A DNA stretch of 41,078 nucleotides from an uncultured Synergistales bacterium (GCA_905236605.1 CAJORD010000168.1:1-41078), one strand, 5' to 3'; numbered from the stretch's first letter, positions 1 through 7,950 are shown. The notes: generated from the letters alone by a model not told the origin. Numbers and translations: made by a program.

Positions 1-35
1 AAGTAGGAGTTAGGAATTAGGAAGTAGAAAGTATA
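1..35 (+). repeat. Heptamer-period intergenic repeat, copy 1
   Basis: Five consecutive 7-base units read aagtagg, agttagg, aattagg, aagtaga, aagtata. The same 7-base period with related units occurs in four other intergenic gaps of this window (near 1654, 3602, 29677 and 40770). Bases 4-25 are identical to 1664-1685. The array is purine-rich on this strand and sits outside any gene. Confidence 0.7.
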
Positions 36-73
36 ATTCTTAACTTCGTGCTTAGAACTTAAAAAAGAAATTT

Positions 74-107
74 TCTCCGTGGGATTAAAACCTGCGGAGA
101 TTTTTTT
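74..107 (+). terminator. Rho-independent terminator of a gene upstream of the window
   Basis: TCTCCG at 74-79 pairs with CGGAGA at 95-100. The stem extends inward by four more pairs, two of them wobble, around an AT-rich loop. Seven T residues follow at 101-107. It ends plus-strand transcription coming from outside the window and insulates the SSB-like gene. Confidence 0.8.
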
Positions 108-196
108 GTGCGTTAAGTTACGAGGAAATTCGCGCGTGAAAGTTGTAGAATAAAAAAAACGGATTTTTAATTTTTTATAAGGAAAGGTGATAGCCA

Positions 197-769
197 ATGA
201 ATTATGAAAATTCTGTAACACTCTCCGGACTGTTACACCATCTGAACAGAAAAAAAGATGACAAACATTTTGCTTTTTCAATCCGTCACGAAAATTTATG
301 GCCCGACGGAACAACTCGCAAAGATTTCCTTAACGCCCGCGCGTTCGCCGATGACGTTCAAGAAAAATTAAAATCTCTTGCCGAAAACACGCCGATAAAA
401 GTCAAAGGCTCCTTGAGAACTTCTAGCGGAAGTGGAGAATTATTTCTCGCCGTGTCTGAAGTCGAAGTCTTGACCGAAAAATTTGAGCTTGAAAATCTCG
501 TGAAGCTCACCGGCTACGTTCATCAAGTCAAAGCTCAAGCCGAGGGCGAAACAGGAACAGGAAAATATACGCGCTTCGCCGTTCGTCAGGAAACTCAAGA
601 CGCGGCCGGAAATTCAAGACGCGATTTTATAGTCGTTCGTGTTTATGATGAAGCCTTGCGTGCGACACTCGCAACTAAAAACGACGGCGATCCCGTCGAA
701 GTCGAAGGCACTTTGCGTTCGTCAAGAGGCAGCGGCGTCAATTACGTCCGATGCATCGCCATTAAGTAA
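197..769 (+). CDS. Tandem OB-fold single-stranded DNA-binding-like protein
   Basis: A 190-residue protein that looks like two SSB-type OB folds in tandem. The halves (about residues 5-93 and 99-190) resemble each other: an opening NSVTLSGLL versus NLVKLTGYV, a central Phe-rich strand (HFAFSIRHE versus TRFAVRQE), an acidic DF segment (KDFLNARAF versus RDFIVVRVY), and a closing GSLRTSSGSG versus GTLRSSRGSG. Ordinary bacterial SSB has one fold plus an acidic tail ending in DIPF; that tail is missing here. The start is an ATG behind the AAAGGTGA ribosome site. The RpiR gene follows nine bases later, so the two are probably co-transcribed. The OB-fold and duplication calls rest on sequence pattern only. 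Whether this is the main SSB or an accessory paralogue cannot be decided from the window. Confidence 0.65.
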   Translation: MNYENSVTLSGLLHHLNRKKDDKHFAFSIRHENLWPDGTTRKDFLNARAFADDVQEKLKSLAENTPIKVKGSLRTSSGSGELFLAVSEVEVLTEKFELENLVKLTGYVHQVKAQAEGETGTGKYTRFAVRQETQDAAGNSRRDFIVVRVYDEALRATLATKNDGDPVEVEGTLRSSRGSGVNYVRCIAIK

Positions 770-778
770 AAAATTAAA

Positions 779-1648
779 ATGGACATTCAGCGCCTTGAAG
801 ACAGAATCCGGGGACGATTAAATAATTTTCCCGCGAAGACTCGAAGAGTAGCAGAATATATTTTGGCGAACTCTTCGGAAATAGCTTTTCACTCAATCAG
901 CGAGACTGCCGAGAAATTGTCCGTTTCGCGCGCTCAGCTGGTCCGCGTTTCCAGAATGCTGGGTTTTGAGGGCTACGCTGACCTTAGGAACACGCTGAAA
1001 AAAAATTTAATGACGCAAGTTATTCCGTCGTCGGCAAAAACAGAACTCAAAAACGGTTCGGATTTAATTTCAGAGCTTTGCAGGCTAGAGCAAGCTAACA
1101 TCAATGAGACTTATAAAAATCTCATCATGAACACAAGCATAATAAAAGATTTCTGCGAGGCCGTCAAAAAATCCGACGCCGTTTACTGCATGGGCTGGGG
1201 CATCTCGTCTTTGCCGGCCGAATGGCTCTACACTCGATTTACTGAACTTGGTCTTAAAAGCGTCTTAATGCGGCGCGGCTCGCTTTCTTTAATTGAACAG
1301 GCACGGGGAATTAAAGCGAACGACATGTTAATTGTGTGTGAACTCCCGAGCTACGTTATCGAAGTCAACGAAGCCGTTAAAAAAATTTCTTCCGAAGGGA
1401 CTTGCGTCGCAACAATCACAGACAGCCCCGCGGCTCCCGTGTGTACGTATTCAAAATTGAATTTTTATGTCAGCGATCAGTCGCCATTATTCGGAAGCAG
1501 CTTAATCGGTTCGATGTTCACCGTTCACGTTTTAACTTCGGTGCTCGCTCAAAACATGGGCAAAGAAGGCAAAAACGCTCTTGAAACTCAAAAAGAAAAT
1601 CTAAAAGATAAGCGCGTCTATTATCCGTCTTACGGATTGAGATACTAA
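779..1648 (+). CDS. RpiR/MurR-family transcriptional regulator (HTH + SIS)
   Basis: A 289-residue regulator. Residues 1-75 form the RpiR-type helix-turn-helix: an opening of the type LNNFPAKTRRVAEYIL, then SISETAEKLSVSRAQLVRVSRMLGF. Residues about 125-260 form a SIS sugar-phosphate-binding domain with the segment YCMGWGISS and a later ITDSPAAPV stretch. RpiR proteins usually sense a phosphosugar and control sugar catabolism or amino-sugar genes; the target here is unknown. No Shine-Dalgarno is visible, but an in-frame stop at 767-769 forces the ATG at 779 to be the first possible start, so translation may be coupled to the gene before it. A strong terminator built from intergenic repeat units follows the stop. 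No sugar genes adjoin; the only sugar genes in the window are the HAD-PTS pair 28 kb away. Confidence 0.88.
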   Translation: MDIQRLEDRIRGRLNNFPAKTRRVAEYILANSSEIAFHSISETAEKLSVSRAQLVRVSRMLGFEGYADLRNTLKKNLMTQVIPSSAKTELKNGSDLISELCRLEQANINETYKNLIMNTSIIKDFCEAVKKSDAVYCMGWGISSLPAEWLYTRFTELGLKSVLMRRGSLSLIEQARGIKANDMLIVCELPSYVIEVNEAVKKISSEGTCVATITDSPAAPVCTYSKLNFYVSDQSPLFGSSLIGSMFTVHVLTSVLAQNMGKEGKNALETQKENLKDKRVYYPSYGLRY

Positions 1649-1653
1649 AAGGC

Positions 1654-1688
1654 AAGTAGAAACTAGGAGTTAGGAATTAGGAAGTGAG
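1654..1688 (+). repeat. Heptamer-period intergenic repeat, copy 2
   Basis: Units aagtaga, aactagg, agttagg, aattagg, aagtgag in strict 7-base period. Bases 1664-1685 repeat bases 4-25 exactly, so identical 22-base direct repeats flank the SSB-like/RpiR pair. The last units form the left arm of the terminator that follows. Confidence 0.72.
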
Positions 1689-1716
1689 AAATTTTTTCCC
1701 GCTTCCTAATTTTTTT
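1675..1716 (+). terminator. Terminator of the SSB-like/rpiR unit, formed from repeat units
   Basis: AATTAGGAAG at 1675-1684 pairs perfectly with CTTCCTAATT at 1702-1711. The stem continues inward through TGAGAAA opposite TTTCCCG, with one mismatch, to a TTT loop. A run of Ts ends at 1716. The left arm is made of heptamer repeat units, so the repeat appears to have been co-opted as a terminator. Confidence 0.85.
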
Positions 1717-1724
1717 ATGAAAAA

Positions 1725-3542
1725 TTAAATTTGGTTCACAGTTATTGAGCTTATCGCGTTGTTCTTGTCTAGCTGAACGCTTATGCCCGTCTTAGAGCCT
1801 TCGTTATATTGCAAAATTTTATTGCTTAATCCCGAAGGATACCCCATAATCTGAAGCAAAGCCGTTTGGCTCATTCCGACCTTGAGGCCGTTTTGAAGTT
1901 CGCGGCTCGAATTTGTAACTCGGATTCGCGTTAACGTATCGTTCTTAAACGTCGCTGTTAGGCCCGGCCACTCCGCAGTCGTCGAAGTGTTTCGCGTCGG
2001 TTGGCCAAGAGCGTCGATTAATTGCTGCTTGTTGTTCCCGAAAGATTTTAATAACGCGTTCGAGTATCCTGACGGTATCCCGGAGCCAAGCGGCTGAACA
2101 TAACGTCCGTAAATCCAGCCTTCCTTGCCGCCGGTCGTTACATTATACCAGATCCCCTGATACTGTCCCGAAGTTACGTTATAAGTGCCAATGATTTCAA
2201 CTTTGCTGCTGACGTTTAAGCGAGCGACTCTGTTTGAAGTTGTTGAGTGATCCGCACGAACATTTACATTACTGCCTACGACCATTCCGGTTTTGGGCTC
2301 GCGTTCGGGCGTGAAGTTCGGCAATATGTTTGAATCAATCTTGCTGCCGGGCACGGCGATATTCTCATCTTGAACTACGACCGGCTTTGAAGGCGAGGGC
2401 GAAGGTGAAGGCGTCGCGTTGTTCTTTGTCTTCTCTTGCGAATTAATAACGGTATCTCTCGCAATGGGAGGCAATTCTCCGGGCGGGAGCTTACGAAGGC
2501 CGAGCAGGAAGTACAAACCGCCACCGAGTGCCGCGACAAGGACAAGCATACTTAAAATTTTTCGACCGGTTGAACGTTTTGGCTTTTTGGATCGGCGCGT
2601 GTACTTTGAAAATTTTTGATACGACGACGCCGCGGCGTTGATGTTGCTATTTACTCTTTGACGCGTGTCAATGTCTTGAAATTCCTGATACTCATCTCTC
2701 TTGGGTTTCACAAATACCTTTGGATTCCCCGTCTGTGTACTCATATCATCACCATCATTTGCAATAAAATTTGTATCGTTCATGGCAAAACTGATATCAG
2801 GCTCAGGATCGCCAGGATTTACATTCTTAATTTCACTTACCGAAGGCGCGGCGGCCTGTGCTTCAAGCAATTCTTCGGCCGGAACTAAAAGAGCCGTTCC
2901 GCAAGTGGAACAAAATCGCGCTTCGCGTGCAACGGTTGCGCCACAAGTCGGACAAGTTTTTGACATTCGCCGCCTTAATTTCGGAGGCTCGTTATTAACG
3001 ACAGGCACACCGACATCAGCATCAAGGACGGGAGCGTTTATAATGGCGTTTAGTTCAGGTGACGGCGCGTGAGGGAGACCGCCCTGAAGATAATCAATTT
3101 CGTTTTCTTCTTCCTCATAATTTTCGCTCGTGTTGCCGAGATAATATTGCGGCGTCTGTGGCATTGGCTCGGCGTTGTCTTCTGGTTCTTCGTCCTCGTA
3201 AATAAAATCTTCGTAGTCGTCATGTCGATCCGGCTTCAAGAAGAAACACAACAGAGTCGCGAAGAAATAAATTCCGCCGTATAGCCACATGTCCTTCGAC
3301 GGGACGCAAAGACCTCCGGCAATTATGAGAAACAAAGCTCCCCATTTGTTTTTATTGAATGCGATTATGCCGCCGATTAGCGCAAAGATTGCTGACACGA
3401 CCGGCAGGCAGGCAAGAATTGTAGTGGAAACTTCAAATAGTGCTCCGGTGTTTACTGAAAGTGTTCCGAACAACATAAAGACGCCTTGTATTATCGACGT
3501 TATCGAAGCACCTAGTGTAAGTGCCAAAATAACCCAGCTCAT
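1725..3542 (-). CDS. Membrane protein with zinc ribbon, SH3b domain and BamE-like repeats
   Basis: About 605 residues with this order of parts: an N-terminal block of roughly four membrane segments (first 105 residues); an acidic linker; a double-CxxC zinc ribbon around residues 195-215 (CPTCG ... CSTCG); a long polar linker; a single membrane segment (residues about 330-350); a Pro/Ser low-complexity spacer; a bacterial SH3 domain (motif NVNVRADHS through GWIYGRYV); and a C-terminal region with two segments of the LGQP and LKVGMSQTALLQIMGYP type, like SmpA/BamE repeats. SH3b domains usually bind peptidoglycan or envelope partners, which suggests an envelope anchoring or sensing role. I take the ATG at 3542 rather than the GTG at 3557: AAGGAG abuts the GTG, while the ATG has GAAGGA five bases upstream. 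The gene is alone between the rpiR terminator and sua5. The specific function is unknown. Confidence 0.7.
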   Translation of the reverse strand: MSWVILALTLGASITSIIQGVFMLFGTLSVNTGALFEVSTTILACLPVVSAIFALIGGIIAFNKNKWGALFLIIAGGLCVPSKDMWLYGGIYFFATLLCFFLKPDRHDDYEDFIYEDEEPEDNAEPMPQTPQYYLGNTSENYEEEENEIDYLQGGLPHAPSPELNAIINAPVLDADVGVPVVNNEPPKLRRRMSKTCPTCGATVAREARFCSTCGTALLVPAEELLEAQAAAPSVSEIKNVNPGDPEPDISFAMNDTNFIANDGDDMSTQTGNPKVFVKPKRDEYQEFQDIDTRQRVNSNINAAASSYQKFSKYTRRSKKPKRSTGRKILSMLVLVAALGGGLYFLLGLRKLPPGELPPIARDTVINSQEKTKNNATPSPSPSPSKPVVVQDENIAVPGSKIDSNILPNFTPEREPKTGMVVGSNVNVRADHSTTSNRVARLNVSSKVEIIGTYNVTSGQYQGIWYNVTTGGKEGWIYGRYVQPLGSGIPSGYSNALLKSFGNNKQQLIDALGQPTRNTSTTAEWPGLTATFKNDTLTRIRVTNSSRELQNGLKVGMSQTALLQIMGYPSGLSNKILQYNEGSKTGISVQLDKNNAISSITVNQI

Positions 3543-3601
3543 TTTTCCTTCTTTCACTCCTTAATAAAAATTTTCATTATTATACATACTTTATAGTTTG
3601 G

Positions 3602-3629
3602 AACTAGGAAGCAGGAAGTAGAAACAAAA
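3602..3629 (+). repeat. Heptamer-period intergenic repeat, copy 3
   Basis: Units aactagg, aagcagg, aagtaga, aacaaaa in 7-base period between sua5 and the zinc-ribbon gene. The aagtagaaa segment can pair with tttctactt at 3638-3646, which lies across the end of sua5. Confidence 0.6.
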
Positions 3630-3633
3630 AATT

Positions 3634-4605
3634 TTATTTTCTACTTGCACTTCTCAAAATTCTATCTTTCAAGCCTTCACTTATACCCGAATTGTCTTGT
3701 GGCCATTCGACAATCACGCACGAAAAATTTTCTTTCTCAAATTTTCTAAACGCCGCAAAGAGTCCGCGCGCAAAATTTTTAATGTCATCGAACAAAATCG
3801 AACTTGAAATTTTTAATCCCGGTTCGTGAATGCCAATGTAAGCCGCGTTATCAAAATCTGGAAATTTTTCTTGACGTTTCCAAATTATCACGGGGATATT
3901 CGGCGCGTAATGTCTGTAACGAGTTCCCGGGGATCGTTTTTTGCTTTGTAAGTCCGGAACTTCAAGATGAGTTTTCAAAGTCGCTTCCAAAATTTCACGA
4001 GGCATTCCGCCCGGGCGCAACATTAAAATTTTTTCGGGGTTTGTGATGTCTATAACGGTGCTTTCGATTCCGACTTCGACCGCGCCGCCGTCGATAATCA
4101 TTTCGATTTTGCCGTTCATGTCGTTAAAGACACTTTCAAAATCCGTCGGGCTTGGGCGTCCGCTAATGTTCGCACTCGGTGCGGCTATAGGAGTTCCGGC
4201 GGCTTCGATTAACGCGAGCGCAATCGGATTATCGGGCATTCGTATGGCAGCTGTGTCAAGACCTCCGCGAGTTCTCAAAGGCACAACGTCCCGCGCTTTC
4301 ATTACGAGCGTCAACGGAGCGGGCCAAAATTTTTCCATCAAGATTTCCGCAACGTCATTCACGTAGACGAGTTCACGAACTTGATTAATATTCGCGACGT
4401 GCAAAATTAAAGGATTGTCCGACGGTCTGCCCTTGGCCTCATAAATTTTTTTCACGGCTTCAGGATTTAGAGCATCAGCCCCAAGTCCGTAAACCGTTTC
4501 TGTAGGGAACGCAACAAGACCGCCGCGCTTTATAATGTCAGCAGCTTGAAAAATTATTTCCGGCTCTGGATTCCATTTATTAATCTTCGCTGTGATTGTC
4601 ATCAT
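3634..4605 (-). CDS. sua5: L-threonylcarbamoyladenylate synthase, Sua5 type
   Basis: A 323-residue enzyme of the YrdC/Sua5 family. It joins threonine, bicarbonate and ATP into threonylcarbamoyl-AMP for t6A37 in ANN-decoding tRNAs. The YrdC domain (about residues 10-210) shows FPTETVYGLGADA, KGRPSDNPL and SANISGRPSPTDF. A SPGTRYRHYAP segment follows and leads into the C-terminal Sua5 domain, which separates it from the shorter TsaC/YrdC. The start overlaps the end of tgt by 26 bases, so it is translated within the same message. Two adjacent ATG codons (4605 and 4602) are possible starts and no clear ribosome site distinguishes them. It is the last gene of the long minus-strand run. Confidence 0.93.
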   Translation of the reverse strand: MMTITAKINKWNPEPEIIFQAADIIKRGGLVAFPTETVYGLGADALNPEAVKKIYEAKGRPSDNPLILHVANINQVRELVYVNDVAEILMEKFWPAPLTLVMKARDVVPLRTRGGLDTAAIRMPDNPIALALIEAAGTPIAAPSANISGRPSPTDFESVFNDMNGKIEMIIDGGAVEVGIESTVIDITNPEKILMLRPGGMPREILEATLKTHLEVPDLQSKKRSPGTRYRHYAPNIPVIIWKRQEKFPDFDNAAYIGIHEPGLKISSSILFDDIKNFARGLFAAFRKFEKENFSCVIVEWPQDNSGISEGLKDRILRSASRK

Positions 4606-5716
4606 GAAATTTTGCGTTGAAGTCTTCGAGAAATTTCGGGAAAGTTCCGTTAATGATTGCTTCGCTGGCCTGCTCTGCTATACGAATAGAAAATCTGAGA
4701 TTGTGCCACGAGAACAGCCGCGCGCCTAAAATCTCGCCCGTCATTGCCAAGTGTCGCAAGTAAGCTCGCGTGAAATTTTTGCAAGTGTAGCAGTCGCATT
4801 CGTCATCAAGCGGTGAGAAGTCTTCCGCGTAAATCTTCCCGCGCATGTTCAAACGGCCTTTCGATGTGAAGACGGTTGCGTTTCGTCCGTTTCGCGTCGG
4901 TAAAACGCAGTCGAACATGTCAACACCGCGCGCGATTCCTTCAACTAAGTTCAAAGGATAGCCGACGCCCATTAAATATCGTGGCTTGTCCTTGGGCATG
5001 AGATTATTTAATAATTCGAGCGAATGATACATAGCCGCATGAGACTCGCCGACTGATAAGCCGCCGATAGCGTAGCCGGGAAAATCTAAATTTATAATCT
5101 CGTTCGCGCTTCGTTCTCGTAAGTCGTCATATACAGAGCCTTGAATAATTCCGAATAACGCTTGACGCGACGAGTCATTATTATTCATGAAGAAATTTTT
5201 TGAACGTTTTGCCCAAAGTGTTGTGCGTCTTACGGCTTCTTCGGCTTTGTCGTGCGTCGCAGGATATTCGCAACACTGATCGAAACACATCGCAATATCA
5301 GAACCTAAAATTCCTTGCGTCGTCATTGACCATTCCGGCGACATTATTAACTGCGAACCGTCAATATGAGAACGGCATATTACGTTTTCGTCCGTGATTT
5401 TTTGCAGCTTAGCGAGCGAGAAAACTTGAAAGCCTCCGCTGTCGGTCAAAATCGGCTTGTCCCAGTGCATGAACTCATGAAGCCCGCCGGCCTTCGTCAT
5501 AATTTCGTTTCCGGGTCTTAAATATAAGTGGTAAGTGTTGCCCAAAATAATTTGCGAATTTATTTCGATAAGTTCACGCGGCGACATTGCCTTAACAGTC
5601 GCGAGAGTCCCCACAGGCATGAAGACGGGCGTTTTAATTACACCGTGCGGCGTTATAAATTCTCCTGCGCGTGCGCCTGTCGTTTTACATTCAGCTATTA
5701 ACTTAAATTCAAACAA
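4580..5716 (-). CDS. tgt: tRNA-guanine(34) transglycosylase (queuine/preQ1)
   Basis: A 378-residue bacterial Tgt, the usual length. It exchanges guanine 34 of GUN-anticodon tRNAs for preQ1 or queuine. The catalytic Asp of TDSGGFQVFSL is at about residue 92. The nucleophile region reads GVDMFDCVLPTRNGRN. The zinc site is the CDCYTC cluster with a following histidine (RAYLRHL). GGLSVGE is also present. The ATG lies behind GGAGAAAATAAAA. The gene follows hicB by 22 bases and overlaps sua5. The queT transporter on the other strand at 18.9 kb could supply the base. No preQ1 biosynthesis genes (queC, D, E, F) are in the window, so salvage is plausible but not shown. Confidence 0.96.
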   Translation of the reverse strand: MFEFKLIAECKTTGARAGEFITPHGVIKTPVFMPVGTLATVKAMSPRELIEINSQIILGNTYHLYLRPGNEIMTKAGGLHEFMHWDKPILTDSGGFQVFSLAKLQKITDENVICRSHIDGSQLIMSPEWSMTTQGILGSDIAMCFDQCCEYPATHDKAEEAVRRTTLWAKRSKNFFMNNNDSSRQALFGIIQGSVYDDLRERSANEIINLDFPGYAIGGLSVGESHAAMYHSLELLNNLMPKDKPRYLMGVGYPLNLVEGIARGVDMFDCVLPTRNGRNATVFTSKGRLNMRGKIYAEDFSPLDDECDCYTCKNFTRAYLRHLAMTGEILGARLFSWHNLRFSIRIAEQASEAIINGTFPKFLEDFNAKFHDDNHSED

Positions 5717-5738
5717 TTTTTATTTTCTCCAAAATTTT

Positions 5739-5948
5739 TTATGCGTACATTAATTTAGAATTACTGTATGGAACTTCGCGGCCAAGTAGCTCTGAAGTTT
5801 CTAGCCATTCAGTTATAATAACTTCAGAATTTTTTAATGCCTCTTCGGGGGTTGCACCGTCTGCCATACAGCCTGGAAGCTCTGGAACTTCAACCAAAAA
5901 TTTTCTGTCATCGTCAGACCAATAAATTATTTTTGTGTATCTATTCAT
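5739..5948 (-). CDS. hicB: HicB-family antitoxin
   Basis: A 69-residue protein matching the short HicB antitoxins: a strand of the type YTKIIYWSDDDRKF, then VEVPELPGCMADGATPEEAL and a helix with ITEWLE. It is only the RNase H-like fold and has no C-terminal DNA-binding domain, so self-regulation would need another element or contacts from the complex. A good ribosome site (AGGAG, seven bases before the ATG) is present. It lies 18 bases downstream of hicA in the usual toxin-first order and presumably neutralises the HicA RNase. Confidence 0.88.
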   Translation of the reverse strand: MNRYTKIIYWSDDDRKFLVEVPELPGCMADGATPEEALKNSEVIITEWLETSELLGREVPYSNSKLMYA

Positions 5949-5966
5949 AAAGGCATCTCCTCAAAT

Positions 5967-6215
5967 TTATACACTCAACTTGTATTTCAGAATAATGTTG
6001 CGCACCTGCTTAACTTGATATGATTTAGCCTTGTTACCGTCAGATTGTATATTGATGATTTCTTCAATTCCATCTTTCCAATATATAAAATGGCTCCCTT
6101 TCGTTCGATGATTAAAACCAAGTGTATCCAAAAGTTTTTGTAAATCAGAAAACGCAATATTATTATCCTTAACGCCGCTTAAAACGTCAAAAAGGATTTT
6201 CACAATAGGCGGCAA
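5967..6215 (-). CDS. hicA: HicA-family mRNA interferase toxin
   Basis: An 82-residue double-stranded-RNA-binding-fold protein with the HicA signature: FSDLQKLLDTLGF, the catalytic-histidine segment TKGSHFIYW, and a C-terminal YQVKQVRNIILKY helix. HicA toxins cleave mRNA or tmRNA when not bound by HicB. The open frame begins with a TTG at 6215; a GTG at 6203 is an alternative, and neither has a convincing ribosome site. The gene starts two bases after the tatD stop and is therefore embedded in the ribF-tatD-tgt run, where it could be expressed by read-through. Confidence 0.86.
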   Translation of the reverse strand: MPPIVKILFDVLSGVKDNNIAFSDLQKLLDTLGFNHRTKGSHFIYWKDGIEEIINIQSDGNKAKSYQVKQVRNIILKYKLSV

Positions 6216-6217
6216 AA

Positions 6218-7000
6218 TTATTCACTCCGTTGTTGCAAATTTTTTCTGTAAAAAAATTTTTCAAAATTGCTCTCAATGATTTTTTCAAGTTCTTCGATGT
6301 TCAAATTTCTTTCCTGCGCGGCGCGTTCGTAAACAAATTTTATGAAAGACGGTTCGTTCGTTTTGCCCCGTAACGGCGCAGGAGCCATGTATGGGCAATC
6401 AGTTTCAAGCAAAATTCTATCGTTCGGTGTCCTGCGGAAGACTTCGCGCAGTTCGTCCGAGGCTTTACCCTTCCATGTTAAAGCACCGCCGAAAGCACAC
6501 AGGCCGCCCATCTCTAAAACTTCATCTAAAAATTTCAAGCCGCCTGCGTAACAGTGAAAAAGCAATTTCAAATTCGTGTGTTTTTGCAAAATTTTCATAG
6601 CGTCGTCTATGGCTTCACGAATATGCAAAATCACGGGCATGTTATTTTCTTCCGCGAATTTTAATTGACACTCGAACATTTCAGCTTGAATATCACGCGG
6701 CGACAAGTCGTAATGATAATCTAATCCAATCTCACCGACCGCAACGACTCTTTCATCACGAATTAATTTATAAAATTCTTCGGGAATGTCTGAATAACGT
6801 TTTGCTTCGTGCGGGTGAATGCCGACTGACGCAAAAAAATTAAATTCATGAGCGAGTTTGATAGCTTCGAGACTGTCATCTAAATCACAGCCGACGATAA
6901 CCATTTTATTGACTCCGGCTTCGGCAGCTCGTGAAACAACTTCGGCGGCCTGCGTTCGTAAATCCTCGGAATTAATATGACAATGTGAATCTATAAGCAT
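6218..7000 (-). CDS. tatD: TatD-family metal-dependent hydrolase/DNase
   Basis: A 260-residue TIM-barrel hydrolase of the usual length. Metal ligands appear in order: the N-terminal HCH of IDSHCHI, Glu in VGEIGLDYH, His in VILHIREA, His in LLFHCYAG and Asp in LLETDCPYMAP. TatD proteins are 3'-5' exonucleases acting on DNA or RNA; the physiological role is unsettled. The start overlaps the ribF stop by 10 bases with no separate ribosome site, indicating coupling. Confidence 0.93.
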   Translation of the reverse strand: MLIDSHCHINSEDLRTQAAEVVSRAAEAGVNKMVIVGCDLDDSLEAIKLAHEFNFFASVGIHPHEAKRYSDIPEEFYKLIRDERVVAVGEIGLDYHYDLSPRDIQAEMFECQLKFAEENNMPVILHIREAIDDAMKILQKHTNLKLLFHCYAGGLKFLDEVLEMGGLCAFGGALTWKGKASDELREVFRRTPNDRILLETDCPYMAPAPLRGKTNEPSFIKFVYERAAQERNLNIEELEKIIESNFEKFFYRKNLQQRSE

Positions 7001-7944
7001 GATTTTATATTTATAATCTCTGGTTCAAAATTTTTCTTCGTGTAATAAATCTCTCTTACGCGGTCAAGAAATTTTTTTTCTTCAAGTGTCTTTAATTTGA
7101 AAATTTCTTCGCAAGTTTCAATATCGTGATTTATTTGCGTCATTAGGGCTTCGCGAGTTTCAAAAGTTTCAATTCCCCGGACGCGGCCTAAAAATAAAAT
7201 TAAAAGTTCAGAGCCGTAAATATCGCCGTGAAAATCCGTTATAAAAACTTCCGCGCGAGTTTCGTGGACATCTCCGAACGTCGGATTATTGCCGATTGAT
7301 AAAGCTCCGCAGTGCCATTCGTGATTAATTAAAACCGCTGTGCTATAAACGCCGTCCGCCGGGACGATTCGATTTTTAAGATTTATATTCGCCGTCGGAA
7401 AATTCATAGTGCGGCCGCGTGCGTTACCATGAACGACATCGCTAATCATGAAAAACGGATAGCCAAGAATTTTTTGAACATCTTCGACGTCGCCGGAAGA
7501 AATTTTTTCGCGTGCCTGAGTGCTTGAATAAATTTTTTTGTCGAAGAGTTCCAATTTGAAAATTTTGATTCTTCCGCCGCAAATTTTTTCGAGTGAGTCG
7601 GCGTTGCCAAGTCTTTCGCGTCCGAAATGAAAATCGCTACCCGCTACAATCCCGTCAACATGAAAATTTTTTACGAGAACATTAATAAATTCTTCGGCAC
7701 TTAGATTCTTGAAAGCTTCGTCGAACTTAAAAACTAAAAATTTCGGGACTTCAAAAATTTCAGCAAGAAAGCCGCGCTCGTTCAGCGTGAACATAGAGTG
7801 ATTTAATTTTCTCATGTACTCTGACGGGTGCGGCGAGAACGTTACTATGCCCCAATCGTTATTTTGTGAATTTTGGCGGCAGACTTCAAATAATTTTTCG
7901 TGGCCTTTGTGGAAGCCGTCAAACGAGCCAATCGTAATTAACAT
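6991..7944 (-). CDS. ribF: Bifunctional riboflavin kinase/FAD synthetase
   Basis: 317 residues in two domains. The N-terminal nucleotidyltransferase (FAD synthetase) carries GSFDGFHKGHE near residue 7 and a later VAGSDFHFG. The C-terminal riboflavin kinase carries the GNARGRTMNFPTANI flavin/ATP-binding motif and the GALSIGNNPTFG stretch. It makes FMN, then FAD, from riboflavin in the cytosol. It follows truB by six bases, the conserved truB-ribF order. No FMN riboswitch is visible upstream, as expected for a gene inside an operon. Confidence 0.95.
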   Translation of the reverse strand: MLITIGSFDGFHKGHEKLFEVCRQNSQNNDWGIVTFSPHPSEYMRKLNHSMFTLNERGFLAEIFEVPKFLVFKFDEAFKNLSAEEFINVLVKNFHVDGIVAGSDFHFGRERLGNADSLEKICGGRIKIFKLELFDKKIYSSTQAREKISSGDVEDVQKILGYPFFMISDVVHGNARGRTMNFPTANINLKNRIVPADGVYSTAVLINHEWHCGALSIGNNPTFGDVHETRAEVFITDFHGDIYGSELLILFLGRVRGIETFETREALMTQINHDIETCEEIFKLKTLEEKKFLDRVREIYYTKKNFEPEIINIKSCL

Positions 7945-7950
7945 TTTTCA

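Noticed and set aside
1..1688. CRISPR array formed by the short repeats
   Set aside because: Units are only seven bases and directly adjacent, with no spacers of regular length and no cas genes.
3616..3646. Terminator after sua5
   Set aside because: A nine-pair stem exists, but reading minus it is followed by CCTGCTTCC rather than a T-run, and one arm is sua5 coding sequence.
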